A DNA stretch of 64,000 nucleotides from Leptolyngbya sp. PCC 7375 (GTDB taxonomy: Bacteria > Cyanobacteriota > Cyanobacteriia > Phormidesmidales > Phormidesmidaceae): contig NZ_JH993797.1 in assembly GCF_000316115.1 (NCBI RefSeq), forward strand, positions 1,970,486-2,034,485. The letters run 5' to 3'. Positions within the stretch are counted from its first letter, which is position 1, and the number at the start of each line of letters is the position of its first letter. Both the position numbers and the translations under genes were made by a program. This document shows, in pieces, positions 10,460 to 17,347 of this stretch. The notes below the pieces were generated by a model, which did not search any database, was not told the DNA's origin, and saw only the letters and a list, made by a program, of their open reading frames with translations.

Positions 10460-11326
10460 TTACGCCACTAGCTTCAGTGACGATGAGGGTTTCACAGCTC
10501 GTCCCACAGCCTGAGCGATGGGGCCTAAACTATCTACAAGGTCAGCCATGGCCTCTAAGCTAATGGTCTGTCTGGCATCACTGACGGATTGATCGGGGTC
10601 TGGGTGGCATTCAATGATCAAACCATCAGCTCCAGCCGCGATCGCAGCCCGAGCTAAGGGCGCAACCAACTCTCGCTTGCCAGTGGCATGGCTAGGATCA
10701 ACAAGCACAGGCAAGTGGGTAAGTTGTTTGAGGGCAACCACAGCTCCCAGATCAAGCACGTTGCGAGTATGGCTATCAAAGCTGCGAATACCTCGCTCAC
10801 AGAGAATAATGTTGGGATTACCGTGGCTAGCGATATACTCTGCGGCCATGACAAACTCACTCACCGTTGCTGCCAAACCTCGCTTCAGCAAGACGGGCTT
10901 ATTGACCTCTCCAAGGGCCTTGAGCAAATCAAAATTTTGCATGTTGCGGCTACCGATCTGCAAAACATCTGCATGGGGAGCCAGCTTTTCAATTTGATGG
11001 ATCGCCATTACTTCAGTAATCACAGGCAAACCATAGCGTTTGCGGATGGCCGAGAGAATATCCAGGCCGACATCCCCTAAACCCTGGAATGAATAGGGAG
11101 ATGTGCGCGGTTTGTAAATCCCCCCTCGCAATCCCTGGATCGGCAATTGAGCCTGGGCAATGGCCTCCATTTGAGCCATGCTTTCGATCGCGCAGGGGCC
11201 ACCGACAATAAATAGGTCTTTGCCACCGACGGTGATCGGTGAGGCCGGCCCCGTTAAGGCAGGTGCAATCTCAATTTCACTAATGTGGTTAGCACGACTT
11301 TTAGCAACAAGTTTGGCGTCTTTCAT
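10460..11326 (-). CDS. aroF: 3-deoxy-7-phosphoheptulonate (DAHP) synthase, type I-beta short form
   Basis: The enzyme condenses phosphoenolpyruvate and erythrose 4-phosphate to DAHP, the first step of the shikimate pathway to Phe, Tyr and Trp. The TIM-barrel motifs of the KDO8P/DAHP I-beta family are present: VGGPCAIES (41-49), GGIYKPRTSPYSFQGLG, ITEVM, QIGSRNMQNF, LLKRGLAATVSEF, CERGIRSF and VDPSHATGKR. At 288 residues it keeps the KLVAKS-type N-terminal strand but has no room for the ferredoxin-like regulatory domain of longer relatives of about 340 residues. Expression appears controlled by the two leader-peptide attenuators at 11348-11617. That the enzyme is insensitive to feedback is inference from the missing domain. 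Confidence 0.95.
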   Translation of the reverse strand: MKDAKLVAKSRANHISEIEIAPALTGPASPITVGGKDLFIVGGPCAIESMAQMEAIAQAQLPIQGLRGGIYKPRTSPYSFQGLGDVGLDILSAIRKRYGLPVITEVMAIHQIEKLAPHADVLQIGSRNMQNFDLLKALGEVNKPVLLKRGLAATVSEFVMAAEYIASHGNPNIILCERGIRSFDSHTRNVLDLGAVVALKQLTHLPVLVDPSHATGKRELVAPLARAAIAAGADGLIIECHPDPDQSVSDARQTISLEAMADLVDSLGPIAQAVGRAVKPSSSLKLVA

Positions 11327-11347
11327 GGGTCTAGGGAATCAATAACA

Positions 11348-11387
11348 GCAAAAAAACAAAAAGCCCGCAGCCTTTTAGGCTCCGGGC
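11348..11387 (-). terminator. attenuator terminator 2, just before aroF
   Basis: On the minus strand GCCCG (11387-11383) and AGCC (11381-11378) pair with GGCT (11372-11369) and CGGGC (11367-11363) around a five-base loop, with one internal mismatch. TTTTTGTTTTTTT follows. It ends about 22 bases before the aroF ATG, too close to be anything but a conditional stop for aroF transcription. The 5' arm GCCCGG (11387-11382) can alternatively pair with CCGGGT (11423-11418), which are the Pro-Gly codons near the end of leader peptide 2. Confidence 0.85.
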
Positions 11388-11411
11388 AAGTCAGTACAGC
11401 AAACACTAACG

Positions 11412-11474
11412 CTACCTACCCGGTGGTGGCGTAAAAAAGTAAAAAGTAAATTGCCAGCTGTAGCTAACGGTCAT
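11412..11474 (-). CDS. aromatic-rich leader peptide 2 of the aroF attenuator
   Basis: This 20-codon frame encodes MTVSYSWQFTFYFFTPPPGR and stops at TAG. Seven of 20 residues are aromatic: two Tyr, one Trp and four Phe. GGA lies a few bases before the ATG. It starts about 30 bases after terminator 1 and its stop is 25 bases before terminator 2. A ribosome stalled at the Phe/Tyr cluster for lack of charged tRNA would leave the terminal CCGGGT free to pair with the terminator arm. A ribosome that reached the stop would mask it. The function is inferred from the classical pheA/trp leader logic; the frame and codons are seen directly. Confidence 0.8.
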   Translation of the reverse strand: MTVSYSWQFTFYFFTPPPGR

Positions 11475-11502
11475 GGTGTCCAAAATAAAACGGGTACTGA
11501 TG

Positions 11503-11538
11503 AATAAAACAAAACCGCAGAGCGTTTGCCCTGCGGTT
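11503..11538 (-). terminator. attenuator terminator 1
   Basis: On the minus strand AACCGCAG (11538-11531) pairs with CTGCGGTT (11520-11513), with a further GC/GC inner pairing and a small loop, and TTGTTTTATT follows. It lies 29 bases after the stop codon of leader peptide 1. Its 5' arm shares five bases (11538-11534) with the 3' arm of the antiterminator helix, so the two structures exclude each other. Confidence 0.85.
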
Positions 11539-11583
11539 CACCGACATCCCATGCTAGCGCTCGGGTTCATGGTCGGTGAACCG
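11534..11583 (-). promoter_or_regulatory. antiterminator helix of attenuator 1
   Basis: A perfect 12-bp inverted repeat: CGGTTCACCGAC (11583-11572 on the minus strand) with GTCGGTGAACCG (11545-11534), separated by 26 bases. The 5' arm is made of codons 12-16 of leader peptide 1, so a ribosome that finishes the peptide covers it. The 3' arm overlaps the 5' arm of terminator 1. This is the arrangement expected for ribosome-mediated attenuation. Confidence 0.8.
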
Positions 11584-11617
11584 GACTAAACCAAAAATAG
11601 AAGAATGGGTGGCGCAT
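11567..11617 (-). CDS. aromatic-rich leader peptide 1 of the aroF attenuator
   Basis: This 16-codon frame encodes MRHPFFYFWFSPVHRP and stops at TGA. Residues 5-10 are all aromatic (FFYFWF), a run strongly reminiscent of the PheL leader peptide of enterobacteria. The codons right after this run form one arm of a 12-bp antiterminator helix, and a U-tailed terminator follows 29 bases after the stop. The ribosome binding site is weak. Stalling at Phe, Tyr or Trp codons would favour the antiterminator and hence readthrough toward leader 2 and aroF. No annotation pipeline would normally call this frame because of its length. Confidence 0.8.
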   Translation of the reverse strand: MRHPFFYFWFSPVHRP

Positions 11618-11674
11618 GGGATTAAGACTTTTACAAATGATAGCTGCCTAAGCAATTTGCGCTTAGATATTTGT

Positions 11675-11703
11675 ACATTAACGCGCGAAATCCAAACCGT
11701 CAA
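11675..11703 (-). promoter_or_regulatory. candidate promoter of the aroF leader
   Basis: On the minus strand TTGACG (11703-11698) is separated by 17 bases from TAATGT (11680-11675). The -35 is close to consensus and the -10 is weak. Initiation near 11668 would give a leader of about 340 bases holding both leader peptides and both terminators. Confidence 0.4.
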
Positions 11704-11709
11704 CCGGTG

Positions 11710-11731
11710 GGGGCGTTGCATGCAACGCCCC
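11710..11731. repeat. 22-bp perfect palindrome with GTTGCATGCAAC core
   Basis: GGGGCGTTGCA is followed immediately by its reverse complement, giving a perfect 22-bp palindrome eight bases past the ridA stop codon (minus strand). There is no U-tract on the minus strand, so it is not a typical terminator for ridA. The core is shared with 46334-46345 and is similar to the hairpin at 59982-60023, consistent with a dispersed cyanobacterial palindromic repeat. Confidence 0.7.
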
Positions 11732-11738
11732 TTTAGAC

Positions 11739-12128
11739 CTATTTCACCGCGATACACTCGATTTCCACTAAAACATCCTTAGGCAGACGGGCCACCTCCA
11801 CACAGGCTCGGGCAGGAGCTGTCGCTTCGTCAAAGTACTTGGCATAAACACCATTTACCGTGGCAAAGTCATTCATATCCTTGAGAAAAACCGATGTCTT
11901 AACCACATCGGCCATGGTTGCTCCTGCCGCCGCTAAAACAGCAGTGAGATTATCTAAACACTGCTTAGTTTGGGCCGCCACATCGCCTTCACCTACCAAA
12001 GCTCCAGTGGCCGGGTCTAAAGCTACCTGCCCTGAGGCAAACACCATTTCCCCTGAAGCCACAATGGCCTGATTGTAGGGACCAACAGGAGCGGGAGCCT
12101 GATCAGTTTGAATAATTCGACGAGCCAT
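11739..12128 (-). CDS. ridA: RidA family reactive enamine/imine deaminase
   Basis: The 129-residue protein matches the RidA/YjgF/UK114 family, which hydrolyses reactive 2-aminoacrylate-type enamines released by pyridoxal phosphate enzymes. Visible family features are the N-terminal IQTDQAPAPVGPYNQAIVASG, the central FASGQVALDP, QTKQCLDNLTAVL, and the C-terminal PARACVEVARLPKDVLVEIECIA with the conserved arginine that binds the substrate carboxylate. Its length is normal for the trimeric family. It lies upstream of the aroF leader on the same strand, but the spacing of about 120 bases to leader peptide 1 and a candidate promoter suggest separate transcription. Confidence 0.95.
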   Translation of the reverse strand: MARRIIQTDQAPAPVGPYNQAIVASGEMVFASGQVALDPATGALVGEGDVAAQTKQCLDNLTAVLAAAGATMADVVKTSVFLKDMNDFATVNGVYAKYFDEATAPARACVEVARLPKDVLVEIECIAVK

Positions 12129-12285
12129 AGCGTGACATTAGATAACTAGCCTGAGTATTTTACCGGAAGTATAGAGACTCCATGGGGTCATTCAAAGCAG
12201 CACAGCCACCGTTAGTCTGGGGCCAACCCTAAGGGTGTTACTTTTTAAAGCGCACTAGACAAACCATGCCCGTTTGCGTGAAATT

Positions 12286-12777
12286 ATGGCTGACTTGAAC
12301 CGTGTTACCGAACTTTATCAAGAATTTCCTGAAAAGTTTCGCAGTATTATTCTGAGCACCGTCAGTGCCGAGGGTGTTCCCCAGGCTAGTTATGCACCGT
12401 TTTTGATGGATGGGGATAAGACCCTTTACCTATATGTCAGTGGGTTATCAACCCACACCACCAACCTCAAACAAACCTGTCGGGCAAGCGTTCTTTTTAT
12501 CGAAGATGAAGCAGAAACAAAGGAGATTTTTGCGCGACGTCGGCTCACCTATGAGTGCGCTGCCACCCCCTTGCCCCGCGATACAACCCAATGGCAAACG
12601 CTCATTGATCGCTTTGAGCAACGGTTTGGTCACGTGATCGGCCTGATGAAAGGACTACCGGACTTTCAAGTCTTTCAACTACAGCCCCAAGCCGGACAGT
12701 TCGTGATGGGGTTTGGGGCAGCCTATCGAGTGAATGCGGATGATCTCAATAGCCTATTGCCTAGACGGCAGAACTAG
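12286..12777 (+). CDS. HugZ-like pyridoxamine 5'-phosphate oxidase-fold protein
   Basis: The 163-residue protein has the split-barrel flavin-binding fold: residues about 20-75 (IILSTVSAEGVPQASYAPFLMDGDKTLYLYVSGLSTHTTNL) followed by RASVLFIEDE. The C-terminal half (FGHVIGLMKGLPDFQVFQLQPQAGQFVMGFGAAYRV) is typical of HugZ/HutZ-type proteins implicated in haem use or degradation. I chose the ATG at 12286; an upstream TTG at 12274 is in frame but less likely. Its stop overlaps the stop of the convergent tetR gene by four bases. A haem role is family-based inference. Confidence 0.8.
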   Translation: MADLNRVTELYQEFPEKFRSIILSTVSAEGVPQASYAPFLMDGDKTLYLYVSGLSTHTTNLKQTCRASVLFIEDEAETKEIFARRRLTYECAATPLPRDTTQWQTLIDRFEQRFGHVIGLMKGLPDFQVFQLQPQAGQFVMGFGAAYRVNADDLNSLLPRRQN

Positions 12778-13397
12778 GCCTCAGAGTTTGCTGCTAATAC
12801 CCCATTGAGAAAAATATCCGCCAGGGTTTCCGCCAGCTCTTTCATATCCTGGGGGGAGTTTGCTTCATCAGCCAGCGTAACCTGACTAAACCCTGCGATC
12901 GTAAACATACCCAGGAAAATCCGAGCAACAACCCGAGGGTTCATGGGGCGATAGGTGCCTCGATCCATGGCCGTTTGGAAAAAGGCTTCGGCAACATCGG
13001 TCATTTTGGCAATGACTTCAGCCTGTACCCGCTCCCGTAACTCTGGGTGAAACTGAGCTTCCATAAAACAGACGCGCAACATGTCAGTATTGGCAGACAG
13101 GTTCAACATGCGTTTACGCATCACCTTAGCAATGGCCTTATAGTTAGCCATTTCACTGAGCTCAGTCAGTAAATCAGTCAGTAAATCTACCCAACCTCGG
13201 GTGGCAACTTCAATGAGAATCGCCTTTTTATTTTCAAAGTGTCTAAATAACGTGCCTTCAGCTACACCAGCAGCTTGGGCTAAATCTCGAGTAGTCGTAC
13301 CACCATACCCGTTACGAGCAAACAGTCGTTGGGCCGCCCCGAGAATTTTTTCCTGGGTATCATCTTGGGTCGACGTCAACGATTTAGCAAATTGCAT
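12774..13397 (-). CDS. TetR/AcrR family transcriptional regulator
   Basis: A 207-residue repressor-type protein. The N-terminal DNA-binding domain (residues about 14-60) reads EKILGAAQRLFARNGYGGTTTRDLAQAAGVAEGTLFRHFENKKAILIEV, an almost textbook TetR helix-turn-helix. The helical C-terminal ligand domain contains CFMEAQFHPELRERV and ends with DIFLNGVL. The gene starts with ATG at 13397 and converges on the HugZ-like gene with a four-base overlap. No efflux or target operon is adjacent, so the ligand and target cannot be named. Confidence 0.95.
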   Translation of the reverse strand: MQFAKSLTSTQDDTQEKILGAAQRLFARNGYGGTTTRDLAQAAGVAEGTLFRHFENKKAILIEVATRGWVDLLTDLLTELSEMANYKAIAKVMRKRMLNLSANTDMLRVCFMEAQFHPELRERVQAEVIAKMTDVAEAFFQTAMDRGTYRPMNPRVVARIFLGMFTIAGFSQVTLADEANSPQDMKELAETLADIFLNGVLAANSEA

Positions 13398-13500
13398 AGA
13401 GTGGTGTGCTAATAGGTACGAACAATGACTGAAGACATGGGGCTATTGTCTATCGTCACCCGCGCAATCATGTCATTGGTTAACAGAAGCTTACATTCAC

Positions 13501-13532
13501 CCAGCTATCTACGTAGGCAACCGGATAGCTGG
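13501..13532. repeat. hairpin-forming inverted repeat downstream of pfkA
   Basis: CCAGCTATC (13501-13509) pairs with GATAGCTGG (13524-13532) around a 14-base loop. It lies between the pfkA stop and the tetR start. Neither strand shows a clear U-tract, so it may be a factor-independent terminator of low strength or an operator near tetR. Confidence 0.4.
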
Positions 13533-13609
13533 CTGTTCTAAAGATTCAAGCTAAAACTTCAGAGCAACCAGCCCCGTAAAGCCCAGAATCTCGCTGACAA
13601 GCGTAGGGG

Positions 13610-14743
13610 CTAAGCAAACACCGTAGCGTCACGGCGAATATGGGTGTTGACCGCGTGACAGTTAGTATCTCCCAAGCAGATACCCATGCCTCGGGCCGTT
13701 TTAACCAGCGTATCCTGGGGGTTCACAGCCCGATATTCAGCAATTGCCTCGGTAATGGGCACATGCACCACCTGACGATTTTTCCAGCTCACCATGTGGT
13801 CGTACTTTTCAGCAGCAATCAAATCCACGGCCTCTACGCCGAAGGCCGTCGCCAGAACTCGATCTAACGGTGACGGTGTGCCCCCCCGCTGCACATGACC
13901 AAGTACAGTCACACGAGTTTCAGCACCAATGTTCTCAGTAATTTGCTCTGCTAAATATTCACCAATACCGCCCAGGCGGCACTGCCCCAAACGATTGGTT
14001 TGAACAACTTTTTCACCAGCTTCGGTACACACCGCCTCCGCCACAATGATGGTGGCAAAATTGCGCTTTAGGCCTTTAATGGTTTGGCAAATGTTATCGA
14101 TTGTGTAGGGAATTTCAGGCAACAGGACAATGTCAGCTCCCCCGGCAATCCCTGCATTGAGGGCAATATGACCGGCATCTCGCCCCATCACTTCTAAAAT
14201 CATCACCCGAGAATGGCTAGCCGCAGTGAAATGCAGCCGATCCAGGGCCTCGGTTGCAATATTTACCGCCGTGTCAAACCCAATGGAACGCTCGGTACAG
14301 CCAAGGTCGTTGTCGATGGTTTTGGGAATACCGACTAAGTTTAGACCTCCTTGCTGGGCGAGGCGACGTAGGATGGCCATGCTGCCGTCCCCCCCGATAC
14401 CAATCAGGGCATCTAACCCGAGCAGATGGTAACCGTCGATAATGTCTTGGGAGCGATCGCAAGTAGAGCCATCGGACAGGGGGAAATCAAACGGATTTCC
14501 CTTATTCGTGGTCCCCAGAACGGTACCACCAGCTAGTAACAAGTTATGAGTACTCGATACATCAAATTCCACATACTCAGGTGGGCGGGCCATTAAACCG
14601 TGGGTAGCTCGGGAAATACCGACTACCTCCCATCCATAGCTATCGGCTCGGTGCACCACCGCTCGTAAGGCGGCATTGAGACCTGCACAGTCTCCACCAC
14701 TTGTCAGTAAGCCAATTCTTTTTCTGTCCCAATGCTGTCCCAT
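13610..14743 (-). CDS. pfkA: 6-phosphofructokinase
   Basis: The enzyme phosphorylates fructose 6-phosphate to fructose 1,6-bisphosphate in glycolysis. Motifs in order: RIGLLTSGGDCAGLNAALRAVV, GGTVLGTTNKGNP, IGIGGDGSMAI, the catalytic PKTIDNDL loop, GFDTAV, EVMGRDAGHIAL, LLPEIPYTI, LGHVQRGGTPSPLDRVLAT. GGDGS rather than GGDD favours ATP as the phosphoryl donor, although the overall sequence resembles the group III mixed-substrate enzymes. I place the start at the ATG at 14743 (MGQHWDRKRIGLLTSGGD), because the upstream TTG at 14764 adds residues not expected in the family. Confidence 0.95.
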   Translation of the reverse strand: MGQHWDRKRIGLLTSGGDCAGLNAALRAVVHRADSYGWEVVGISRATHGLMARPPEYVEFDVSSTHNLLLAGGTVLGTTNKGNPFDFPLSDGSTCDRSQDIIDGYHLLGLDALIGIGGDGSMAILRRLAQQGGLNLVGIPKTIDNDLGCTERSIGFDTAVNIATEALDRLHFTAASHSRVMILEVMGRDAGHIALNAGIAGGADIVLLPEIPYTIDNICQTIKGLKRNFATIIVAEAVCTEAGEKVVQTNRLGQCRLGGIGEYLAEQITENIGAETRVTVLGHVQRGGTPSPLDRVLATAFGVEAVDLIAAEKYDHMVSWKNRQVVHVPITEAIAEYRAVNPQDTLVKTARGMGICLGDTNCHAVNTHIRRDATVFA

Positions 14744-15273
14744 AATGTTCACGCTGGCTATCAAGTCGCGCCTTTAAAGCTACAGCGTTTGGGTAATGAG
14801 TATATGTGCCAGGGCGATATTCTGAAAAATTATTGATAGGAAGATATACTCCGCAATCTTTTTGTATCGCATAGTTACGGTATTTGATGCTACATCAAGG
14901 ACTTATCAGACGTTTCACGTTCAAATAACCAAGCGTCCGTACTCTAGAAACGACAAGTTGACGCACAAAAAAACAGCGTAATTACTGATGCCAATCTAAG
15001 AATTTATTGCCAATTAATTGGTCTTTACTGAAACTTGTGAGTTTGCCATCAACCAACCTTAACAAAGCCAAAGCAACAATATTGTTTATGTAAATGCCCG
15101 CCGCCAACCTCGGCATTTCAGTTTTAGGAAGATTATATTCGGCGTAATGGCAAATCAATCGGAAATGCGTCTTTAGGCACGTATTGATTTGTACGGATAT
15201 CAGGTCATCTTCCGGTTAGGTCTACTAACCTTTGTTAAAGCAATAAGGTTAAGGTTTTTTACTGCGGAATACG
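14744..15273. other. 530-bp divergent intergenic region
   Basis: This region lies between pfkA (minus) and the PEP-CTERM gene (plus). A small inverted repeat AAATGCC (15092-15098) / GGCATTT (15112-15118) is visible. I see no coding frame or known RNA. It should hold promoters for both genes, but no hexamer pair is convincing by eye. Confidence 0.4.
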
Positions 15274-16029
15274 ATGGCAAAAGCCATTATAAATACTGTT
15301 TTAGGTGCATTGGTTACATCTGCTGTTGTCATTGGCACAACAGCCCAGACAGTCAGTGCCCAGGGTTTTGCGGGCATCTTTGCCCCCGAAAACTGGGAAT
15401 TGTTCAACAGTAGTCCAGCATTTCCAGGTATCGACAATTCAAAAATCACGATCGAGGGTGTTCCGTTAGCTCCCTTTAATGGCTCGGTAGATTTTACAAA
15501 TGCACCGGATTCATTAACTTTACTGGGTAGCGATCAGGCTTCAATTTTGGATGAGTTTGGGTTGGCATGCGACACCGTTCAGCCAAACCTATTGTTTTTA
15601 TGCGACACCAGCTTCACAACTGTATTTGTGACTGTGCCAGAAACAAGCATAATTTCGTTTGACTGGGACTACACCACAGCTGATGCGTTTGGTCCTGCCT
15701 TTGACCCCTTTGGGTTTGCTCTGGGCAATTTCCCACCCACGTCTCTCAAAACGGATGGGGTCTTTACCGAGCTTATCGATCGCAATGGGTCTAAAACGCA
15801 ATCGGGCAGCAGTTTGGTAAAGGTTGCCGCCAATCAAATCTTTGGGTTTGAAATTGGCACAGCTGATAACCGTGGGGGGCGGGCCCAGGTGACCATTAGC
15901 AATTTCCAGGTGATGGTTAAAGAGCCAGACGTTGTTGATCCACCATCGGTACCGGAACCCACATCAGGTGTTGCGATCGCAATCCTGACGGGGTTGGGGT
16001 TACGCTTACGCCACAAATCTGATAACTAA
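15274..16029 (+). CDS. PEP-CTERM sorting-domain secreted protein
   Basis: The 251-residue protein begins with a signal peptide (MAKAIINTVLGALVTSAVVIGTTAQTVSAQ, cleavage expected near residue 30). It ends with a PEP-CTERM tripartite signal: VPEPTS, the hydrophobic GVAIAILTGLGL, then RLRHKSDN. Such proteins are processed by an exosortase and exported to the cell surface or matrix. The middle (residues 35-210) is a probable beta-rich domain with DSLTLLGSD and ISFDWDYTTADAFGPAFDPFGFAL, reminiscent of other cyanobacterial PEP-CTERM proteins, but I cannot assign a function. No exosortase gene is in the window. It stands alone between divergent and convergent genes. Confidence 0.85.
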   Translation: MAKAIINTVLGALVTSAVVIGTTAQTVSAQGFAGIFAPENWELFNSSPAFPGIDNSKITIEGVPLAPFNGSVDFTNAPDSLTLLGSDQASILDEFGLACDTVQPNLLFLCDTSFTTVFVTVPETSIISFDWDYTTADAFGPAFDPFGFALGNFPPTSLKTDGVFTELIDRNGSKTQSGSSLVKVAANQIFGFEIGTADNRGGRAQVTISNFQVMVKEPDVVDPPSVPEPTSGVAIAILTGLGLRLRHKSDN

Positions 16030-16065
16030 AATCTGGCAACTAACGGTTGCGATTGATGTTGTGAA

Positions 16066-17307
16066 CTATGGGCACCGAGCTATATTAATGGCTGCCCCAG
16101 TCTCTGGATCAAACAGATGAACGTGCTCCACTCGAATCCCGATGGTCAGCGGATCGCCGGGGCGAGGCACCGACTCTTCAACACCATCAAGACGCATTCG
16201 CAGTGTTTTTTCCTCCGATACGTCCCCGGCAGCACCCACTCCCATCCCATCCGCCAAAGCCACCGTGAGGTATGTTTCACTTCCCAGGGCCTCAGCACGG
16301 ACCACAGTAACGGCCAGATGTTTAGGGGCAGGCACTGTGAGGCGGAGGTGTTCGGGACGAATGCCCAGGGTCAACGGTTGATTGCCATAGGCCGTCAAAA
16401 TCGGCTCCCAATGGCTCGGTAATGTCACCCGAAAAGCAGGATGAGTCAAGGTTAGGGGAGCCTGTACCTGTACCGTGAGAAAGTTCATCGGTGGTGAACC
16501 AATAAACGCGGCCACAAACCGATTAACCGGCGAACGATATAGCTCTAGAGGGGCAGCGATCTGCTGAATCACCCCCTGGTTCATCACAGCAATCCGGTCA
16601 CCCATGGTCATGGCTTCCACCTGATCATGGGTGACATAAATCGTGGTGGTCCCGAGCCGACGCTGCAAAGTGACAATTTGGGCACGGGTCTCGGTGCGCA
16701 GCTTCGCGTCCAAGTTAGATAGGGGTTCATCCATTAAAAACACCTGGGGATTACGGGCCATGGCCCGCCCCAAGGCTACACGCTGTTTTTGCCCACCGGA
16801 GAGTTGGCGGGGCAACCGTTTTAGCAGCGGCGTAATTTGCAAAATCTCTGCAATGGCTTTTACCCGTTTAGCAATCGCCTGTTCCCGCTCTGGCCAATAG
16901 TGAAACCCTGGGGGCAGTAGCCGACTCACCCCGAATAATGCTTGTTGCCAACGGGCGATTGTCGGTAAATCACCAGCGGTGCGCCGCAGACCGAAGGCCA
17001 GGTTGTCATACACGCTGAGATGGGGATAGAGGGCATAGCTTTGAAACACCATGGCCACATCCCTCTGTTTGGGAGGCAAAGCATTCACCCGCTGCTCACC
17101 GATGGTAATGGTGCCGCCAGTAATACTTTCTAACCCAGCAATCAGACGCAGCAGCGTACTTTTGCCACAGCCAGACGGTCCTACAAGCACCATAAACTCA
17201 CCGTCTTCGACCTCCAGATGGATCCGCTTGAGCACCGTTGCTGACTTAGCCTCGGAGGATTGACGCGGAAATGTCTTATAAACGTTGTCTATAACAACTT
17301 CGGCCAC
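16066..17307 (-). CDS. sugar-type ABC transporter ATP-binding protein (UgpC/MalK-like)
   Basis: This 413-residue ATPase has Walker A GPSGCGKSTLL (residues about 41-51), the Q-loop VFQSYALYPHLSVYDNLAFGL, signature LSGGQKQRVALGRA, Walker B VFLMDEPLSNLDAKL and switch YVTHDQVEAMTMGDR. The C-terminal TOBE/MOP-like domain (about 280-405) includes LGIRPEHL. It resembles the shared energy-coupling subunits that serve several carbohydrate importers. An insertion of roughly 30-35 residues (ARWQQALFGVSRLLPPGFHY and neighbours) sits between the Q-loop and the signature, which is unusual for the family. No permease or binding protein is adjacent. It follows gyrA by 40 bp on the same strand and may be co-transcribed with it. 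Confidence 0.9.
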   Translation of the reverse strand: MAEVVIDNVYKTFPRQSSEAKSATVLKRIHLEVEDGEFMVLVGPSGCGKSTLLRLIAGLESITGGTITIGEQRVNALPPKQRDVAMVFQSYALYPHLSVYDNLAFGLRRTAGDLPTIARWQQALFGVSRLLPPGFHYWPEREQAIAKRVKAIAEILQITPLLKRLPRQLSGGQKQRVALGRAMARNPQVFLMDEPLSNLDAKLRTETRAQIVTLQRRLGTTTIYVTHDQVEAMTMGDRIAVMNQGVIQQIAAPLELYRSPVNRFVAAFIGSPPMNFLTVQVQAPLTLTHPAFRVTLPSHWEPILTAYGNQPLTLGIRPEHLRLTVPAPKHLAVTVVRAEALGSETYLTVALADGMGVGAAGDVSEEKTLRMRLDGVEESVPRPGDPLTIGIRVEHVHLFDPETGAAINIARCP

Positions 17308-17347
17308 GTTGGATTCCTAGTTAGGTATCAGGACAATTAGGCGTAGC

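Noticed and set aside
10378..10563. 61-codon open frame on the plus strand at the aroF 3' end
   Set aside because: More than half lies antisense to aroF and nothing supports it as a gene.
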